From Thermincola carboxydiphila (GTDB lineage: Bacteria > Bacillota > Thermincolia > Thermincolales > UBA2595), in the NCBI GenBank assembly GCA_016841325.1, contig JAENZJ010000013.1, positions 42,555 through 106,554 of the forward strand: a stretch of 64,000 nucleotides of DNA, written 5' to 3'. The position numbers were made by a program, and so were the translations under genes. Shown one piece after another: positions 17,146 to 26,355 of this stretch. The notes beneath the pieces were generated by a model, which was given only the letters and a program-made list of their open reading frames with translations, was not told the DNA's origin and ran no database searches. Numbering within the stretch: the stretch's first letter is position 1; each line of letters starts with the position of its first letter.

Positions 17146-19326
17146 ATGAAGTCACTGGTACTGACTGAGAAACCCAGCGTGGGGCGCGAAATCGCCCGGG
17201 TCCTGGGATGCCATACCAAGGGCAAAGGATACCTGGAAGGCCCCAAATATGTGGTTACCTGGGCTCTGGGGCACCTGGTGACCCTGGCTGAACCCGAGGA
17301 TTATGATAAGAAATATAAGACATGGCGGCTGGAAGACCTGCCGATGCTGCCGAGGCAGATGAAACTGAAGGCAATCCGGCAGACATCCCAGCAATATAAT
17401 GCCGTCAGGAACCTGATGAAACGGGGTGACCTCGGGGAACTTATCATTGCCACCGATGCCGGTCGGGAAGGGGAGCTTGTAGCCAGGTGGATAATGGAAT
17501 ATGCCGGCTGGAAAAAACCCTTTCGCAGGCTCTGGATCTCATCACAGACCGACTCCGCCATTAAAGATGGATTTGCCCGGCTGCAGCCCGGGCAGGCCTA
17601 TGACAACCTTTATGCTTCGGCTGTATGCAGGGCTGAAGCCGACTGGCTGATAGGACTTAATGTTACCAGGGCCCTGACTACCAAGTTTAATGCACAGCTT
17701 ACGGCAGGCCGGGTACAGACCCCAACCCTGGCCATGATAGTAAACAGGGAAGAGGAAATCAAAAAATTTGTCCCTAAGGACTTCTGGACGGTAAGGGCTG
17801 ATTTTGGGGATTATTTTGGCGACTGGCGGGATGCCTCAGGTCAGGGGAGAATCTTTGACCATAGCCGGGCCGAAGCCCTACTCGGGAAAATAAAGGGCGC
17901 CGCGGGTAAGATTACGGACCTGAAAGTGGAACAAAAAGCCGACCCGCCGCCCCTGTTATATGACCTGACCGAACTGCAGCGGGACGCCAACAGGAGATAC
18001 GGCTTTTCAGCACAGCGAACCCTGGCGGTCCTCCAGGCATTGTATGAACGGCATAAACTGGTCACCTACCCGCGTACCGACTCCCGTTACCTCTCCAAAG
18101 ATATTGTGCCGACACTGAAGGACAGGCTCAACTCTGTTGCCATCGGGGAATATGCTGATTATACCCGTCCCCTGCTGGGCAAAAACCTGTCAATTACCAA
18201 GAGGATTGTTGATGACAGCAGGGTCAGTGACCACCATGCCATTATTCCCACTGAAGAACCGGTGCGCCTTAGTGTCCTTGATGCTGATGAACGAAAATTA
18301 TATGACCTTATAGTTAAGAGATTTATTGCGGCATTTTACCCGCCGTTCAAATATGAAAGGGTTACTGTGGTCACAACTGCAGCAGGGGAAAACTTTTATT
18401 CCCGCGGTAAGGTGGTCAGGGAACAGGGCTGGAAGGCTGTTTACGGAAAGGCAGCCGACCAGGAAGGCGAGGAGCGGGATGATGCCCTTCCGGAGCAGGT
18501 GCTGCATTCCCAGAAAAAGGGCGCTGCTAAACAGGTCAAGGATTGTAAAGCGAACAAGTCCCAGACGAAGCCCCCCGCCCGGTATACGGAGGCCACCCTG
18601 CTGTCGGCCATGGAGAGTCCCGGGAAATTCGTTGAAGATGAGGAACTCAGGGAAGCCCTGAAACAGGGCGGCCTGGGGACACCGGCTACCAGGGCGGAAA
18701 TTATCGAGAAACTTATTAATACAGATTATGTGGAGCGCCGGGGCAAGGAACTCATCCCGACCTCAAAAGGGATTCAGTTAATCGCCCTGGTCAGTGAAGA
18801 CCTGCGGTCACCGGAACTTACGGCAAAATGGGAACGGTCCCTTTCCGAAATGGCGCGGGGCCGGGCTGAGAAGAACCGTTTTATGGCCGGGATTCGCGAA
18901 TATACCGTGAAGCTGGTTAAGGAAATTGCTGCCAGCGGGGCTCAGTTTAAGGCAGACAATATATCCCGTGTCAAATGCCCTGACTGTGGCCGGTACCTGA
19001 TTATGATAAAGGGTAAAAAGGGGAAATTCCTGGTCTGCCCGGACCGGGAATGCGGACACAGGGAAGCCGCCGAACCTCAGGTTTCCAACTTCCGCTGCCC
19101 GGACTGCAAAAAGAAAATGGTTATCCTGGAGAAGCAGGGCGGCAGGGTGGTGCGCTGCAAAAACTGCGGGTTCACCGAAAGACTGGATAATTTCAGGGAA
19201 AACCTGTCAGCTGCCCGCAGTAAAGGTGTGGTCAATAAAAAGCTGATAACCCAGTACAGTGACAAGGGAAGCATTGGCACTAACCTGGGTGACCTCCTGA
19301 AAGAAGCCCTGGAAGGTAAGGAGTAA
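17146..19326 (+). CDS. topB: DNA topoisomerase III (type IA)
   Basis: 726 aa. TOPRIM domain at the N-terminus (SLVLTEKPSVGREIA, then TDAGREGE), the active-site tyrosine in VTYPRTDSRYL (about Tyr308), and GTPATRAEII in the cap region. The C-terminus carries two four-cysteine zinc ribbons (CPDCGRY...CPDREC and CPDCKKK...CKNC). It relaxes and decatenates DNA by single-strand passage. ATG 17146 has GGAGG 8 bp upstream; an extended upstream frame lacks family similarity. Confidence 0.93.
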   Translation: MKSLVLTEKPSVGREIARVLGCHTKGKGYLEGPKYVVTWALGHLVTLAEPEDYDKKYKTWRLEDLPMLPRQMKLKAIRQTSQQYNAVRNLMKRGDLGELIIATDAGREGELVARWIMEYAGWKKPFRRLWISSQTDSAIKDGFARLQPGQAYDNLYASAVCRAEADWLIGLNVTRALTTKFNAQLTAGRVQTPTLAMIVNREEEIKKFVPKDFWTVRADFGDYFGDWRDASGQGRIFDHSRAEALLGKIKGAAGKITDLKVEQKADPPPLLYDLTELQRDANRRYGFSAQRTLAVLQALYERHKLVTYPRTDSRYLSKDIVPTLKDRLNSVAIGEYADYTRPLLGKNLSITKRIVDDSRVSDHHAIIPTEEPVRLSVLDADERKLYDLIVKRFIAAFYPPFKYERVTVVTTAAGENFYSRGKVVREQGWKAVYGKAADQEGEERDDALPEQVLHSQKKGAAKQVKDCKANKSQTKPPARYTEATLLSAMESPGKFVEDEELREALKQGGLGTPATRAEIIEKLINTDYVERRGKELIPTSKGIQLIALVSEDLRSPELTAKWERSLSEMARGRAEKNRFMAGIREYTVKLVKEIAASGAQFKADNISRVKCPDCGRYLIMIKGKKGKFLVCPDRECGHREAAEPQVSNFRCPDCKKKMVILEKQGGRVVRCKNCGFTERLDNFRENLSAARSKGVVNKKLITQYSDKGSIGTNLGDLLKEALEGKE

Positions 19327-19424
19327 TTCACTGGTGACAGGGGGATGAAAATTTGTTATCTTAGATATGGGCAGCAACTGAGCCTTACTGATCACAGAAA
19401 TAAAAGGGAGAGTGAACAGGGAAA

Positions 19425-20129
19425 ATGACCAAACGGATTGCAATGGCTGCAGTAATTATTTTAGTACTCCTGCTGGCTGTGGCCGGCTGTGGGGGGAACA
19501 CAGAGCAGCCAGCAGACACTTCAGGACAAGAGAGGCAAACAGGACAGCAGTACCAAAATGAACAGGAGGGCCAAAATGAACAGGAGGGCCAAAATGAACA
19601 GCAGAACGGTACCGGTGGGGAACCGGCTCAGGAGAATGGAGCAGCCGGCGTTTCTGGGGGAGAAAGCGTTCCTTTTGACGAGTCAGCCCTGAAGGGTAAG
19701 AGAGTGGGAATTATCGAGACAAAGTATGGCAGGATATATATTGAGCTGTTTAAAGATGACGCCCCTAATACAGTGGAAAACTTCAGGAAGCTTGCTGAAA
19801 AAGGTTTTTATGACGGTCTGACTTTCCACCGCTATGAACCCGGTTTCGTAATCCAGGGGGGAGACCCCGAGGGTAACGGGATGGGCGGCCCCGGCTATAC
19901 TATCAAGGCTGAGATTAACTCCCGCAAGCACCTCAAAGGGGCTGTGGCCATGGCCCGCCGGGCCAATGACCTGGATTCCGCCGGCAGCCAGTTTTATATT
20001 ACCCTTGCGGAAACACCGTTCCTTGACGGGCAGTACACGGTTTTTGGCCAGGTAGTCGGGGGAATGGATGTGGTGATGAAACTCAGGGCCGGTGACACCA
20101 TGGACAAGGTTACAGTAAAAGATTTTTAG
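19425..20129 (+). CDS. Lipoprotein cyclophilin-type peptidyl-prolyl isomerase
   Basis: 234 aa. A signal peptide with lipobox AVAGC (Cys22) would anchor it to the outer face of the membrane. A Gln/Asn/Glu-rich linker with repeats of NEQEGQ follows (about residues 45-62), then a cyclophilin domain ([58 protein letters not shown]). The catalytic arginine is in FHRY. It probably helps fold exported proteins. Monocistronic, ending at a hairpin shared with the convergent thioesterase gene. Confidence 0.9.
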   Translation: MTKRIAMAAVIILVLLLAVAGCGGNTEQPADTSGQERQTGQQYQNEQEGQNEQEGQNEQQNGTGGEPAQENGAAGVSGGESVPFDESALKGKRVGIIETKYGRIYIELFKDDAPNTVENFRKLAEKGFYDGLTFHRYEPGFVIQGGDPEGNGMGGPGYTIKAEINSRKHLKGAVAMARRANDLDSAGSQFYITLAETPFLDGQYTVFGQVVGGMDVVMKLRAGDTMDKVTVKDF

Positions 20130-20174
20130 GAAAATCAATTAAACAGGCAGCAAAATATGCAGACCTACTCAGTA

Positions 20175-20201
20175 AACCCGCGGCAGATGATACCGCGGGT
20201 T
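20175..20201. terminator. Bidirectional hairpin between convergent genes
   Basis: AACCCGCGG and CCGCGGGTT form a perfect 9-bp GC-rich stem with a 9-nt loop. It overlaps the stop codon of the minus-strand thioesterase gene and lies 45 bp behind the cyclophilin stop. Confidence 0.6.
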
Positions 20202-20997
20202 AACTTCTGGGGAGCCATACTGTCCTTGCCCGGACTAGTTCTGTGCCCGTACCGGAGTCAAGGATGCGGTGCAGCAGGATCTGCTCTGTCCCGGGGAACC
20301 CGGCTGCGGTGTGTTCGACTGCCGCATACTCGGCTGCTGCATATTCAGCTGCAGCACATTCGGATATTACTGATGAGCCATAACCGGTTTCTTTTTTGTA
20401 GGCAATTTCCATTGTTGACAGGCGAAAATCCCGGTGCAGGGAAAGGGGCGCCGCTTCCAGAATCCATTCCGCATAGCGGGTATTGTTAACATGGTTGTTA
20501 GAATCAATGTCACTTAACCTTACCCTGAAGGAAAGACTGTTTTCCGGTTTGTCCATTCCGGGCAAATCCGGGAACCCGTCCTCAATCATGCGGACAGGGT
20601 TTTTTCCATAGGCATTCTGGATAAAGTCCGGTATCCTGACCGGCCGTTTCCGGTTCAGGTCCAGGAACACCCACAGGGATGTGGCCACCCCCAGCAGGCG
20701 TCCCCCGGGTCCGGTAGTCCTGAATTCCCTGGTGGCATAAAACCGGTGGAAGCTGGAAGGCCATGTTTCGATGGCAACACTCTCATTCCATAACGGATAG
20801 TCCGTTATATTTACCGACCAGCGGGTAAGCACCCAGCCTTTACCTTCATCCAGCAGCCTGTCTATGCCACAGCCGACAGTTTCAGAGTGCCTGATGGCTG
20901 TCTCCTCGAGGTAGTTTAAGACTGCCACCGGTGAAGCCTCGCGGTGGTTGTTCAGTTCAAAGTAATGGACCGGGATAATTGTTTTGAAGGAATTCAT
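20200..20997 (-). CDS. Acyl-ACP thioesterase (FatA/FatB-like, double hotdog)
   Basis: 265 aa, with N-terminal hotdog features (VLNYLEETAIRHSE, GWVLTRW, FYATREF) and a second hotdog domain containing the catalytic-type segment DIDSNNHVNNTRYAEWI (Asp/Asn/His). It would release free fatty acids from acyl carrier protein. Near residues 213-228 there is an unusual alanine-rich tandem repeat, AAAEY twice followed by AAVEH, inserted in a family loop. ATG at 20997 is preceded by GGAGTGACC on the minus strand. Confidence 0.85.
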   Translation of the reverse strand: MNSFKTIIPVHYFELNNHREASPVAVLNYLEETAIRHSETVGCGIDRLLDEGKGWVLTRWSVNITDYPLWNESVAIETWPSSFHRFYATREFRTTGPGGRLLGVATSLWVFLDLNRKRPVRIPDFIQNAYGKNPVRMIEDGFPDLPGMDKPENSLSFRVRLSDIDSNNHVNNTRYAEWILEAAPLSLHRDFRLSTMEIAYKKETGYGSSVISECAAAEYAAAEYAAVEHTAAGFPGTEQILLHRILDSGTGTELVRARTVWLPRS

Positions 20998-21122
20998 AGG
21001 GTCACTCCTGTAATAATTATTTGTGATTAAAATCCACCCAATATATTATTATAACTTATTGAGAGGCTCTTTTTAAGGAAAATATTTTGTGTGAGGTGTT
21101 TCACTTGTTTGGTTTTCGGAAA

Positions 21123-21977
21123 ATGAATGAAAAGGGATTGGAAATTTACGAGCTTTACGGTGACAATGGCATCACTGCAAGGTTTGTCCCTGAAAGGGGC
21201 GGGCTGCCGGCAGAGTACGTTGTGGGTGATATCCCGCTCTTTTATCTGGATAGCAGTACTTTGTATGACAGGACCAAAAACGTGCGTGGGGGCAATCCGG
21301 TTCTTTTTCCAATCTGCGGCCCGCTGGAAAATGACAGGTATGTTACGGGCGACGGCAGGGAGTATGAAATGAAGCAGCATGGCCTGGCCCGGGATTTCCC
21401 ATGGCAGGCGGAGGAGCCCGAATGTCTCAGAGACCACGCCAGGATTAAGCTGTACCTGGAAAGCAGTGAGGAGACCCGGAAAATTTACCCCTTTGATTTC
21501 AGGCTGGAGTTTACCTATTTTATAACTGCAGGGACTCTTACCATTGAGCAGAAGTATATTAACGGCTCAGGCACAGATATGCCTTTTTATGCCGGCTTCC
21601 ACCCGTATTTTTATGCTCCCGGGGTAAAGGCTGTTAAGCTGCACATTCCGGCGGAACGTTATTTTGACATCAAGACCGGGGAAACCGGAATTTTTCGCGG
21701 AGTACCGGATTTCGATGCCGCCCCTGAAACAAACCTGGTCTTTGGCAGCCTGCAGGAAAACGAGGCCTGGTTTGACAGGAGTGATGGCTTCCGGGTTACG
21801 GTCAGGTATGACGATGCGTTCAGGTATCTGGGCCTTTGGGTCCTCCGGGACAGGGAATTCCTTTGTCTGGAACCATGGATGGGCAATAATTATGATATGA
21901 ACAGAGGCAGGGCCGTGAGGGTGAAGCCCGGTGGTGAGTACCGTGCGGTAGTATCCTATTCTGTCAGTAAACTGTAA
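21123..21977 (+). CDS. Aldose 1-epimerase family protein
   Basis: About 284 aa of the galactose-mutarotase superfamily, which interconverts sugar anomers. Visible are ITARFVPERGG, GNPVLFPICGPL, KQHGLARDFPW with the catalytic-type His, YAGFHPYF with the second His, and CLEPWMG. A TTG start at 21087 has a better AAGGA site, but its extra 12 residues look atypical for the family, so ATG 21123 is given with modest certainty. Sugar specificity is unknown. Confidence 0.82.
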   Translation: MNEKGLEIYELYGDNGITARFVPERGGLPAEYVVGDIPLFYLDSSTLYDRTKNVRGGNPVLFPICGPLENDRYVTGDGREYEMKQHGLARDFPWQAEEPECLRDHARIKLYLESSEETRKIYPFDFRLEFTYFITAGTLTIEQKYINGSGTDMPFYAGFHPYFYAPGVKAVKLHIPAERYFDIKTGETGIFRGVPDFDAAPETNLVFGSLQENEAWFDRSDGFRVTVRYDDAFRYLGLWVLRDREFLCLEPWMGNNYDMNRGRAVRVKPGGEYRAVVSYSVSKL

Positions 21978-22046
21978 TGCCATTGATAAGTCTTATGATG
22001 ATAAACTATATGCTGATAAGCTATAAGAAGACTGGGACAGGAGCCG

Positions 22047-22520
22047 CTAGGGCTCCTGTTTTGGTGTGCGGTATTCATTGTAATCATCTATGAAGTCCTG
22101 GCGGGACTTTAAAAAATGCACAAACTCGGTGATACACCTGAGGGTATGGGGGCCTATGGTGTGTTCTATTTTTTCGGTTTCCTCCAGAACTCCTTCCTTT
22201 AGGCCCAGCAGGCGCAGAAATTCCTCGATGGTTCGATGGCGATCCAGCAGCGCCCTGCCTGTTTTCTGCCCGGCATCATTGAGCATAATTATGCCATATT
22301 TCTTATAGTTGACAAGTTGAATATCAGCAAGCTTCTGGACCATTTTGGTAGCCGAAGGGGGCTGGACGTTCAGGGCATCAGCCAGGTCCTGAATTCTGGT
22401 AAAACCTGATTTTTCCGAAAGCCGGTAAATCATTTCCAGATAGTCCTCCATTGAAGCCGTAAGCGGGCCTTCTTCCTTTTTCATATATTCACGGAAGGTG
22501 AAAAACTCCCGGTCGGTCAT
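22047..22520 (-). CDS. DtxR/MntR-family metal-dependent transcriptional regulator
   Basis: 157 aa. Winged helix at the N-terminus (TASMEDYLEMIYRL, IQDLADALNVQPPSATKMVQKL), then the dimerisation/metal region (RHRTIEEFLRLLGL, EETEKIEHTI). The combination of Asp/Glu/His ligands (MEDYLE, RHR, EKIEH) fits manganese-type MntR more than iron-type IdeR, with no SH3 domain. ATG 22520 is preceded by AGGTGAG; an upstream ATG would add 10 residues. No metal transporter is adjacent, so its regulon lies elsewhere. Confidence 0.85.
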   Translation of the reverse strand: MTDREFFTFREYMKKEEGPLTASMEDYLEMIYRLSEKSGFTRIQDLADALNVQPPSATKMVQKLADIQLVNYKKYGIIMLNDAGQKTGRALLDRHRTIEEFLRLLGLKEGVLEETEKIEHTIGPHTLRCITEFVHFLKSRQDFIDDYNEYRTPKQEP

Positions 22521-22778
22521 TATACTCACCTGCTTTTCGGATAACAGCAAAAATAACAGAGGTTCTGGGCAATGCCGGCAGAAATCATAGGGTCGGTAAA
22601 TTATATGTTCAGGCAGGGGGAAATATCCAGGTATCTCCTTACGATATATTATGTTAACTTTGCCCCGGGTGTTACCGGGTCCGGGAAAATTTCTCAGAGG
22701 AGGGTGTAAAAGAGGTCATATTGTAGGACACTAGATGAAGCAAACCCGAAACAGGATAATTACATTGGAGGGAGAGAC

Positions 22779-23597
22779 GTGCCTGAGATACCGGAAATGG
22801 AAAATTACCGTTCAATGATATTAAGAACAGTGACCGGAAAACAGATTGCCGGAGTATGGGTTGAAAGGCCTAAAACCATAAATGTGACTATAGCTGAATT
22901 TACTGCTGCTCTTCACGGCCAGGTAATCGATAATGTGACCAGGCGGGCCAAGCTGCTGGTCTTCCATCTTCGCGGCGGCTTGTACATGGTAACCCACATG
23001 ATGCTTGACGGAAGAATGTATTACGGGGCGGCCGGTGACAGTGAAGGACTGCCGGGGAAACCTCATGTTATTATTGGTTTTAGTGATGACACCAGATTGT
23101 TTTTCTGTGACCTGGGACTTGGATTTCTTCACCTGGTCAATTCTTCCGGGCTGGAAAGGGAACTGGACGGCCTGGGTATTGAACCACTGTCCCCGGAGTT
23201 CACCCTGGGGAACTTTACTGGCCTGTTTACAAAAAGAAGGGGTGTTGTCAAACCCCTTTTGATGGACCAGAAACTTATAGCCGGCCTGGGAAATGCCTAT
23301 TCCAATGAAGCGCTTTTTGCTGCCGGTATACTGCCGGACCGAAAGATTCCGGATATCGGTCCGGGTGAAATGGAAAAGCTGTGGCAGGCCATCCCCCGGA
23401 TATTAAGGGAAGCCGTCAGTAATGGCGGATATATTGAAGAGAAATATGCTGTATGGGATAACAGGAGTGGTGGCCAGATACCGCACTTTATGGTCTATGA
23501 CAGGGGAGGGGAACCGTGCCGGGTGTGTGGGAATCCCGTCAGGGAAACAAAACTTAATGGCAGGTGGACATATTTCTGTAATATATGCCAGCACTGA
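22779..23597 (+). CDS. Fpg/Nei family DNA glycosylase/AP lyase
   Basis: 272 aa, the usual size. Mature N-terminus Pro2-Glu3 (MPEIPEMENYR) supplies the catalytic amine and acid; the helix-two-turn-helix region (LIAGLGNAYSNEALF) and a C-terminal zinc finger (CRVCG...CNIC) are intact. It excises oxidised bases and nicks the abasic site. The IPEMENYR variant of the N-terminus marks a divergent subgroup, so mutM is not assigned. GTG start with GGAGGGAG upstream. The gene ends 2 bp before the convergent SanA-like gene. Confidence 0.88.
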   Translation: MPEIPEMENYRSMILRTVTGKQIAGVWVERPKTINVTIAEFTAALHGQVIDNVTRRAKLLVFHLRGGLYMVTHMMLDGRMYYGAAGDSEGLPGKPHVIIGFSDDTRLFFCDLGLGFLHLVNSSGLERELDGLGIEPLSPEFTLGNFTGLFTKRRGVVKPLLMDQKLIAGLGNAYSNEALFAAGILPDRKIPDIGPGEMEKLWQAIPRILREAVSNGGYIEEKYAVWDNRSGGQIPHFMVYDRGGEPCRVCGNPVRETKLNGRWTYFCNICQH

Positions 23598-23598
23598 G

Positions 23599-24261
23599 TC
23601 ATATTTTGTCCTTGGTTGCCCTTCCGTCACCCCAGATGGGTATTTCGGGACCAAGGTATGCAGGCCTGTCATGGACGGCAAGCTGTGCGGCAGCCTTGGT
23701 ATTTGCCAGGAGTTCACGGAACCTCAGATAGTCCTCACCGATATATTCTCTTTTGTCTGCCCTGACTCCGGATGCTTTAAGCCCCAGAGCCCGGGCGATG
23801 TACAGTGCCCGGGGGAGGTGGAATTCCTGGGTGACAATGACCGCTGTTTTTACCTGAAATACATCCCTGGCCCGGTACATACTTTCATAAGTACTGAAAC
23901 CGGCATGGTCCATAAAGATGTCTTCTTCGGGAACCCCTTGCCCCAGGGCATAGAGGCGCATATTGTTTACCTCATCGTATGTTGTCTGGCCGTGGTCTCC
24001 GGTGAGGAGGAGCTTTTTAACCTTACCCTCTTTATATAGTTGGATTCCGGTATCAAGGCGGTCTGCCAGCACCGGGGACAGGGCCCCGCTTTGGTAGACC
24101 CGGGCGCCCAGGACGATAGCTGCATCTGCTTTTGGGCTGTCAGCAACAGTATAAACACCTGACCTCCCCGACAGGTAGACGGAAAGATTGGAGTACAGTA
24201 CAAATATTATCACTGTAATAACGGCTGCCCCGCCGAACTTCAAGATTTTTATGAGTTTCAT
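23599..24261 (-). CDS. YdcF/SanA-like DUF218 membrane protein
   Basis: 220 aa. One N-terminal membrane anchor (residues 8-30), then a DUF218 domain with AIVLGARVYQSGALSPVLADRL, LLLTGDHG, and VTQEFHLPRALYIARALG. SanA proteins affect envelope barrier function; the biochemical activity is unsettled. ATG 24261 is chosen because GGAGG lies 8 bp upstream on the minus strand. It sits 17 bp after a site-2 protease gene, suggesting one envelope-related operon. Confidence 0.85.
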   Translation of the reverse strand: MKLIKILKFGGAAVITVIIFVLYSNLSVYLSGRSGVYTVADSPKADAAIVLGARVYQSGALSPVLADRLDTGIQLYKEGKVKKLLLTGDHGQTTYDEVNNMRLYALGQGVPEEDIFMDHAGFSTYESMYRARDVFQVKTAVIVTQEFHLPRALYIARALGLKASGVRADKREYIGEDYLRFRELLANTKAAAQLAVHDRPAYLGPEIPIWGDGRATKDKI

Positions 24262-24278
24262 TTTTAATTCCTCCGGTC

Positions 24279-24992
24279 CTATCCCAGCAGTCTGGAAACA
24301 TCCCTGGATGTAGCATAAACCATTGTCCCAATAATAAACACCCAACCCAAAAGTGACAGGGGGATACGGATTTTAATCGATCTCGGCCATACTTTTTCAA
24401 TCACGGTCATCAGCACCTGACCGCCGTCCAGAGCAGGGACAGGCAGGAGGTTGAGGATGGCAAGGTTTACACTCAGGAAGGCAGCCAGGGCCAGAATGCC
24501 GGAAAGGCCGAGACTTACTGCCTGTTCACCCTGAGATACTATCCCTACGATCCCTGATAATTGTTGGGGATCCTGAAATAAAAGCGGAATGGCGCCAATT
24601 ATACTTTGCACATAGATGCCTGTCTGAATAATCGGGTGTACCAAAATCCCTGATATGCTAAAGCCCTTTGTGGCAATATTGAATACAGCCATCAAAGGAA
24701 TCACTGAAAGCAGGTTTGCCAGCGGCCCTCCCAGGGAAAACCAAATCCTGCGCTCCGGTGGTATCTGATAAAAATCTTCTTCAGACTCTATGTGTGGCAG
24801 CACATAACCTCCCAGGGGGATAAGTGACAGGCAGAACTCGGTGTCACCGCGCCAGACACTGTACAGCCTGGGGCCAAAACCAAGAGAAAATCTTTTAACA
24901 GGTATTTTGTTCAGCCTTGCCGAGATAAAATGGCCTGTTTCATGAATAGTCAGGACCAATCCGATTATAAGACATACTATTAAATAGTTCAT
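24279..24992 (-). CDS. Site-2 protease family zinc metalloprotease (M50)
   Basis: 237 aa. The zinc site HETGH sits in the first membrane segment (residues 17-21), with the third ligand motif NLLPVPALDGGQ near residues 181-192, and several further membrane segments. No PDZ domain is present between them, unlike RseP/RasP. It would cut a membrane-embedded substrate, which is unknown. ATG with GGAGGTAAATC upstream on the minus strand. First gene of a probable two-gene operon with the SanA-like gene. Confidence 0.87.
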   Translation of the reverse strand: MNYLIVCLIIGLVLTIHETGHFISARLNKIPVKRFSLGFGPRLYSVWRGDTEFCLSLIPLGGYVLPHIESEEDFYQIPPERRIWFSLGGPLANLLSVIPLMAVFNIATKGFSISGILVHPIIQTGIYVQSIIGAIPLLFQDPQQLSGIVGIVSQGEQAVSLGLSGILALAAFLSVNLAILNLLPVPALDGGQVLMTVIEKVWPRSIKIRIPLSLLGWVFIIGTMVYATSRDVSRLLG

Positions 24993-25173
24993 GATTTACC
25001 TCCACGCAGAAATGACATAAAGAAAATTCAACAGGTGATGCTGGTTTTCCTTCCGGGACGGTGATTTTTCGGGCATGATTTTGTGATACATATCAATGAA
25101 ACTGAAAAAAATAAGGTGTACAATAAGAAAAAACAAAGGAAAAACATGATAATAAATGCAAGGAGGGATGAAA

Positions 25174-25506
25174 ATGCAGGTTATCAGGCTTGAAGACCTG
25201 ACAAAGGCGGCTACTCCGCGGGGGGTAACCGGGAGGAAGGTATATGATTCTGAACACGTAAATGTTATGAACCTGCTGCTGAAGGCCGGGGAGGTTGTAG
25301 ATACCCACATTACTCCGGTTGATGTATTTTTCTATGTTGTCAGGGGAAAAGGGAAGATAGTGGTCGGTAATGAATCTGCTGTTGTTGAGGCAACAGATAT
25401 TGTGATCAGTCCTAAGGATATCCCCCACTCAGTCCATGCTTCTGAGGGCAAGGACTTTGAGATCCTGGTGGTAAAGACACCCAGCCCGGCAAAGGGTGGA
25501 AAATAG
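25174..25506 (+). CDS. Single-domain cupin protein
   Basis: 110 aa. A small beta-barrel with cupin motif 1 (VDTHITPVDVFFYVVRGKGKIVVG) and motif 2 (PKDIPHSVHA); one His of the usual two in motif 1 is retained (DTHITP), and motif 2 has H-x(2)-H-like spacing. Metal binding is plausible, function unknown. ATG 25174 is favoured because AAGGAGGG ends 7 bp before it; two earlier in-frame ATGs lie in or right next to that site. A strong terminator follows. Confidence 0.8.
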   Translation: MQVIRLEDLTKAATPRGVTGRKVYDSEHVNVMNLLLKAGEVVDTHITPVDVFFYVVRGKGKIVVGNESAVVEATDIVISPKDIPHSVHASEGKDFEILVVKTPSPAKGGK

Positions 25507-25540
25507 AATCCCATTAAAAAACAGAATACCATCGGAAACC

Positions 25541-25599
25541 AAAACTCCACCGGACCCCGAACTGCCGTGACGGCAGATTTTGGACCGGTGGAGTTTTTT
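25541..25599 (+). terminator. Rho-independent terminator
   Basis: AAAACTCCACCGG pairs with CCGGTGGAGTTTT around a nested CTGCCGTGACGGCAG hairpin, followed by six T. It ends the cupin transcript and, because of the A-run on the left, could also serve the convergent gene. Confidence 0.85.
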
Positions 25600-25628
25600 G
25601 CGGTTATCCTTTTTGCGGTTATCCTATG

Positions 25629-26204
25629 TTATTGATTCAGGTCAGCACCATAACCCATGGCTGCACCCATTCCGGCGCCTCTGCCCATTCCCATGTCGCG
25701 TCCCATGGTCTGGCCCATTCCGGCAGCACGGCCCATTCCTCTGCCTCCTTTACCGTCGGCAGGACCTACAGTGGTTCGGGTAACACCTTCTTCTACCCTT
25801 TGGGCCATGTTTTCCTCACAATATTCGGCCTGTTCCTGTGAGATGTTCCCATTGGCAACACCCTGATCAAGCTGGGATTTTCTCTGTTCCACGATACTGT
25901 CAACCAGTTTATCTTTACTGATCCCTTTGGTTTCGGCAATCTGGGCCAGAGACTTGCCGCTCCGCCGTTCAGTCCTCACTTCTGCAGGGTCCATCCCCAG
26001 CAGTTTGCTGACGGAATCCATCATGTTCCCATATGCACGGCCGAGTCCTGCGCCCGGGCCATAAACTTCTGCTGTCGTGGCGGCAGCAGAGGGTTCTGCA
26101 GCTGCAGCATTGGCTTCAGGCGGTGTGAACGGCTGACCGAAGACCAGCATTCCGCCTAATGCCAGGGCCGCTGCTGTACCTCCCAGTGTCTTTTTGAAAT
26201 TCAT
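25629..26204 (-). CDS. Secreted YckD/DUF2680-like protein with Met/Gly-rich tail
   Basis: 191 aa. Signal peptide (FKKTLGGTAAALALGGMLVFG, cleavage near ANA-AAA). The middle has two short helical modules, LLGMDPAEVRTERRSGKSL and GVANGNISQEQAEYCEENM, as in YckD-type proteins. The last 45 residues are a repeat of GMGR/GMGQ/DMGMG words with regularly spaced methionines, which might bind soft metals such as copper; this is inference. ATG 26204 is preferred over GTG 26213 on the GAAAGGG site. A second family member lies at 42614. Confidence 0.7.
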   Translation of the reverse strand: MNFKKTLGGTAAALALGGMLVFGQPFTPPEANAAAAEPSAAATTAEVYGPGAGLGRAYGNMMDSVSKLLGMDPAEVRTERRSGKSLAQIAETKGISKDKLVDSIVEQRKSQLDQGVANGNISQEQAEYCEENMAQRVEEGVTRTTVGPADGKGGRGMGRAAGMGQTMGRDMGMGRGAGMGAAMGYGADLNQ

Positions 26205-26355
26205 AGAAATCACCCTTTCTTTTTAATGTGTCCGGACTCTGGATATATAGTAACCAATAATTGTGGTGATTCCTTGATGAGATTATAAACGAATTGTGAA
26301 CAGTTTATAAACAATATTTGACTACAGACAGGCAGGTACTCAGCGGGCAGCTCAT

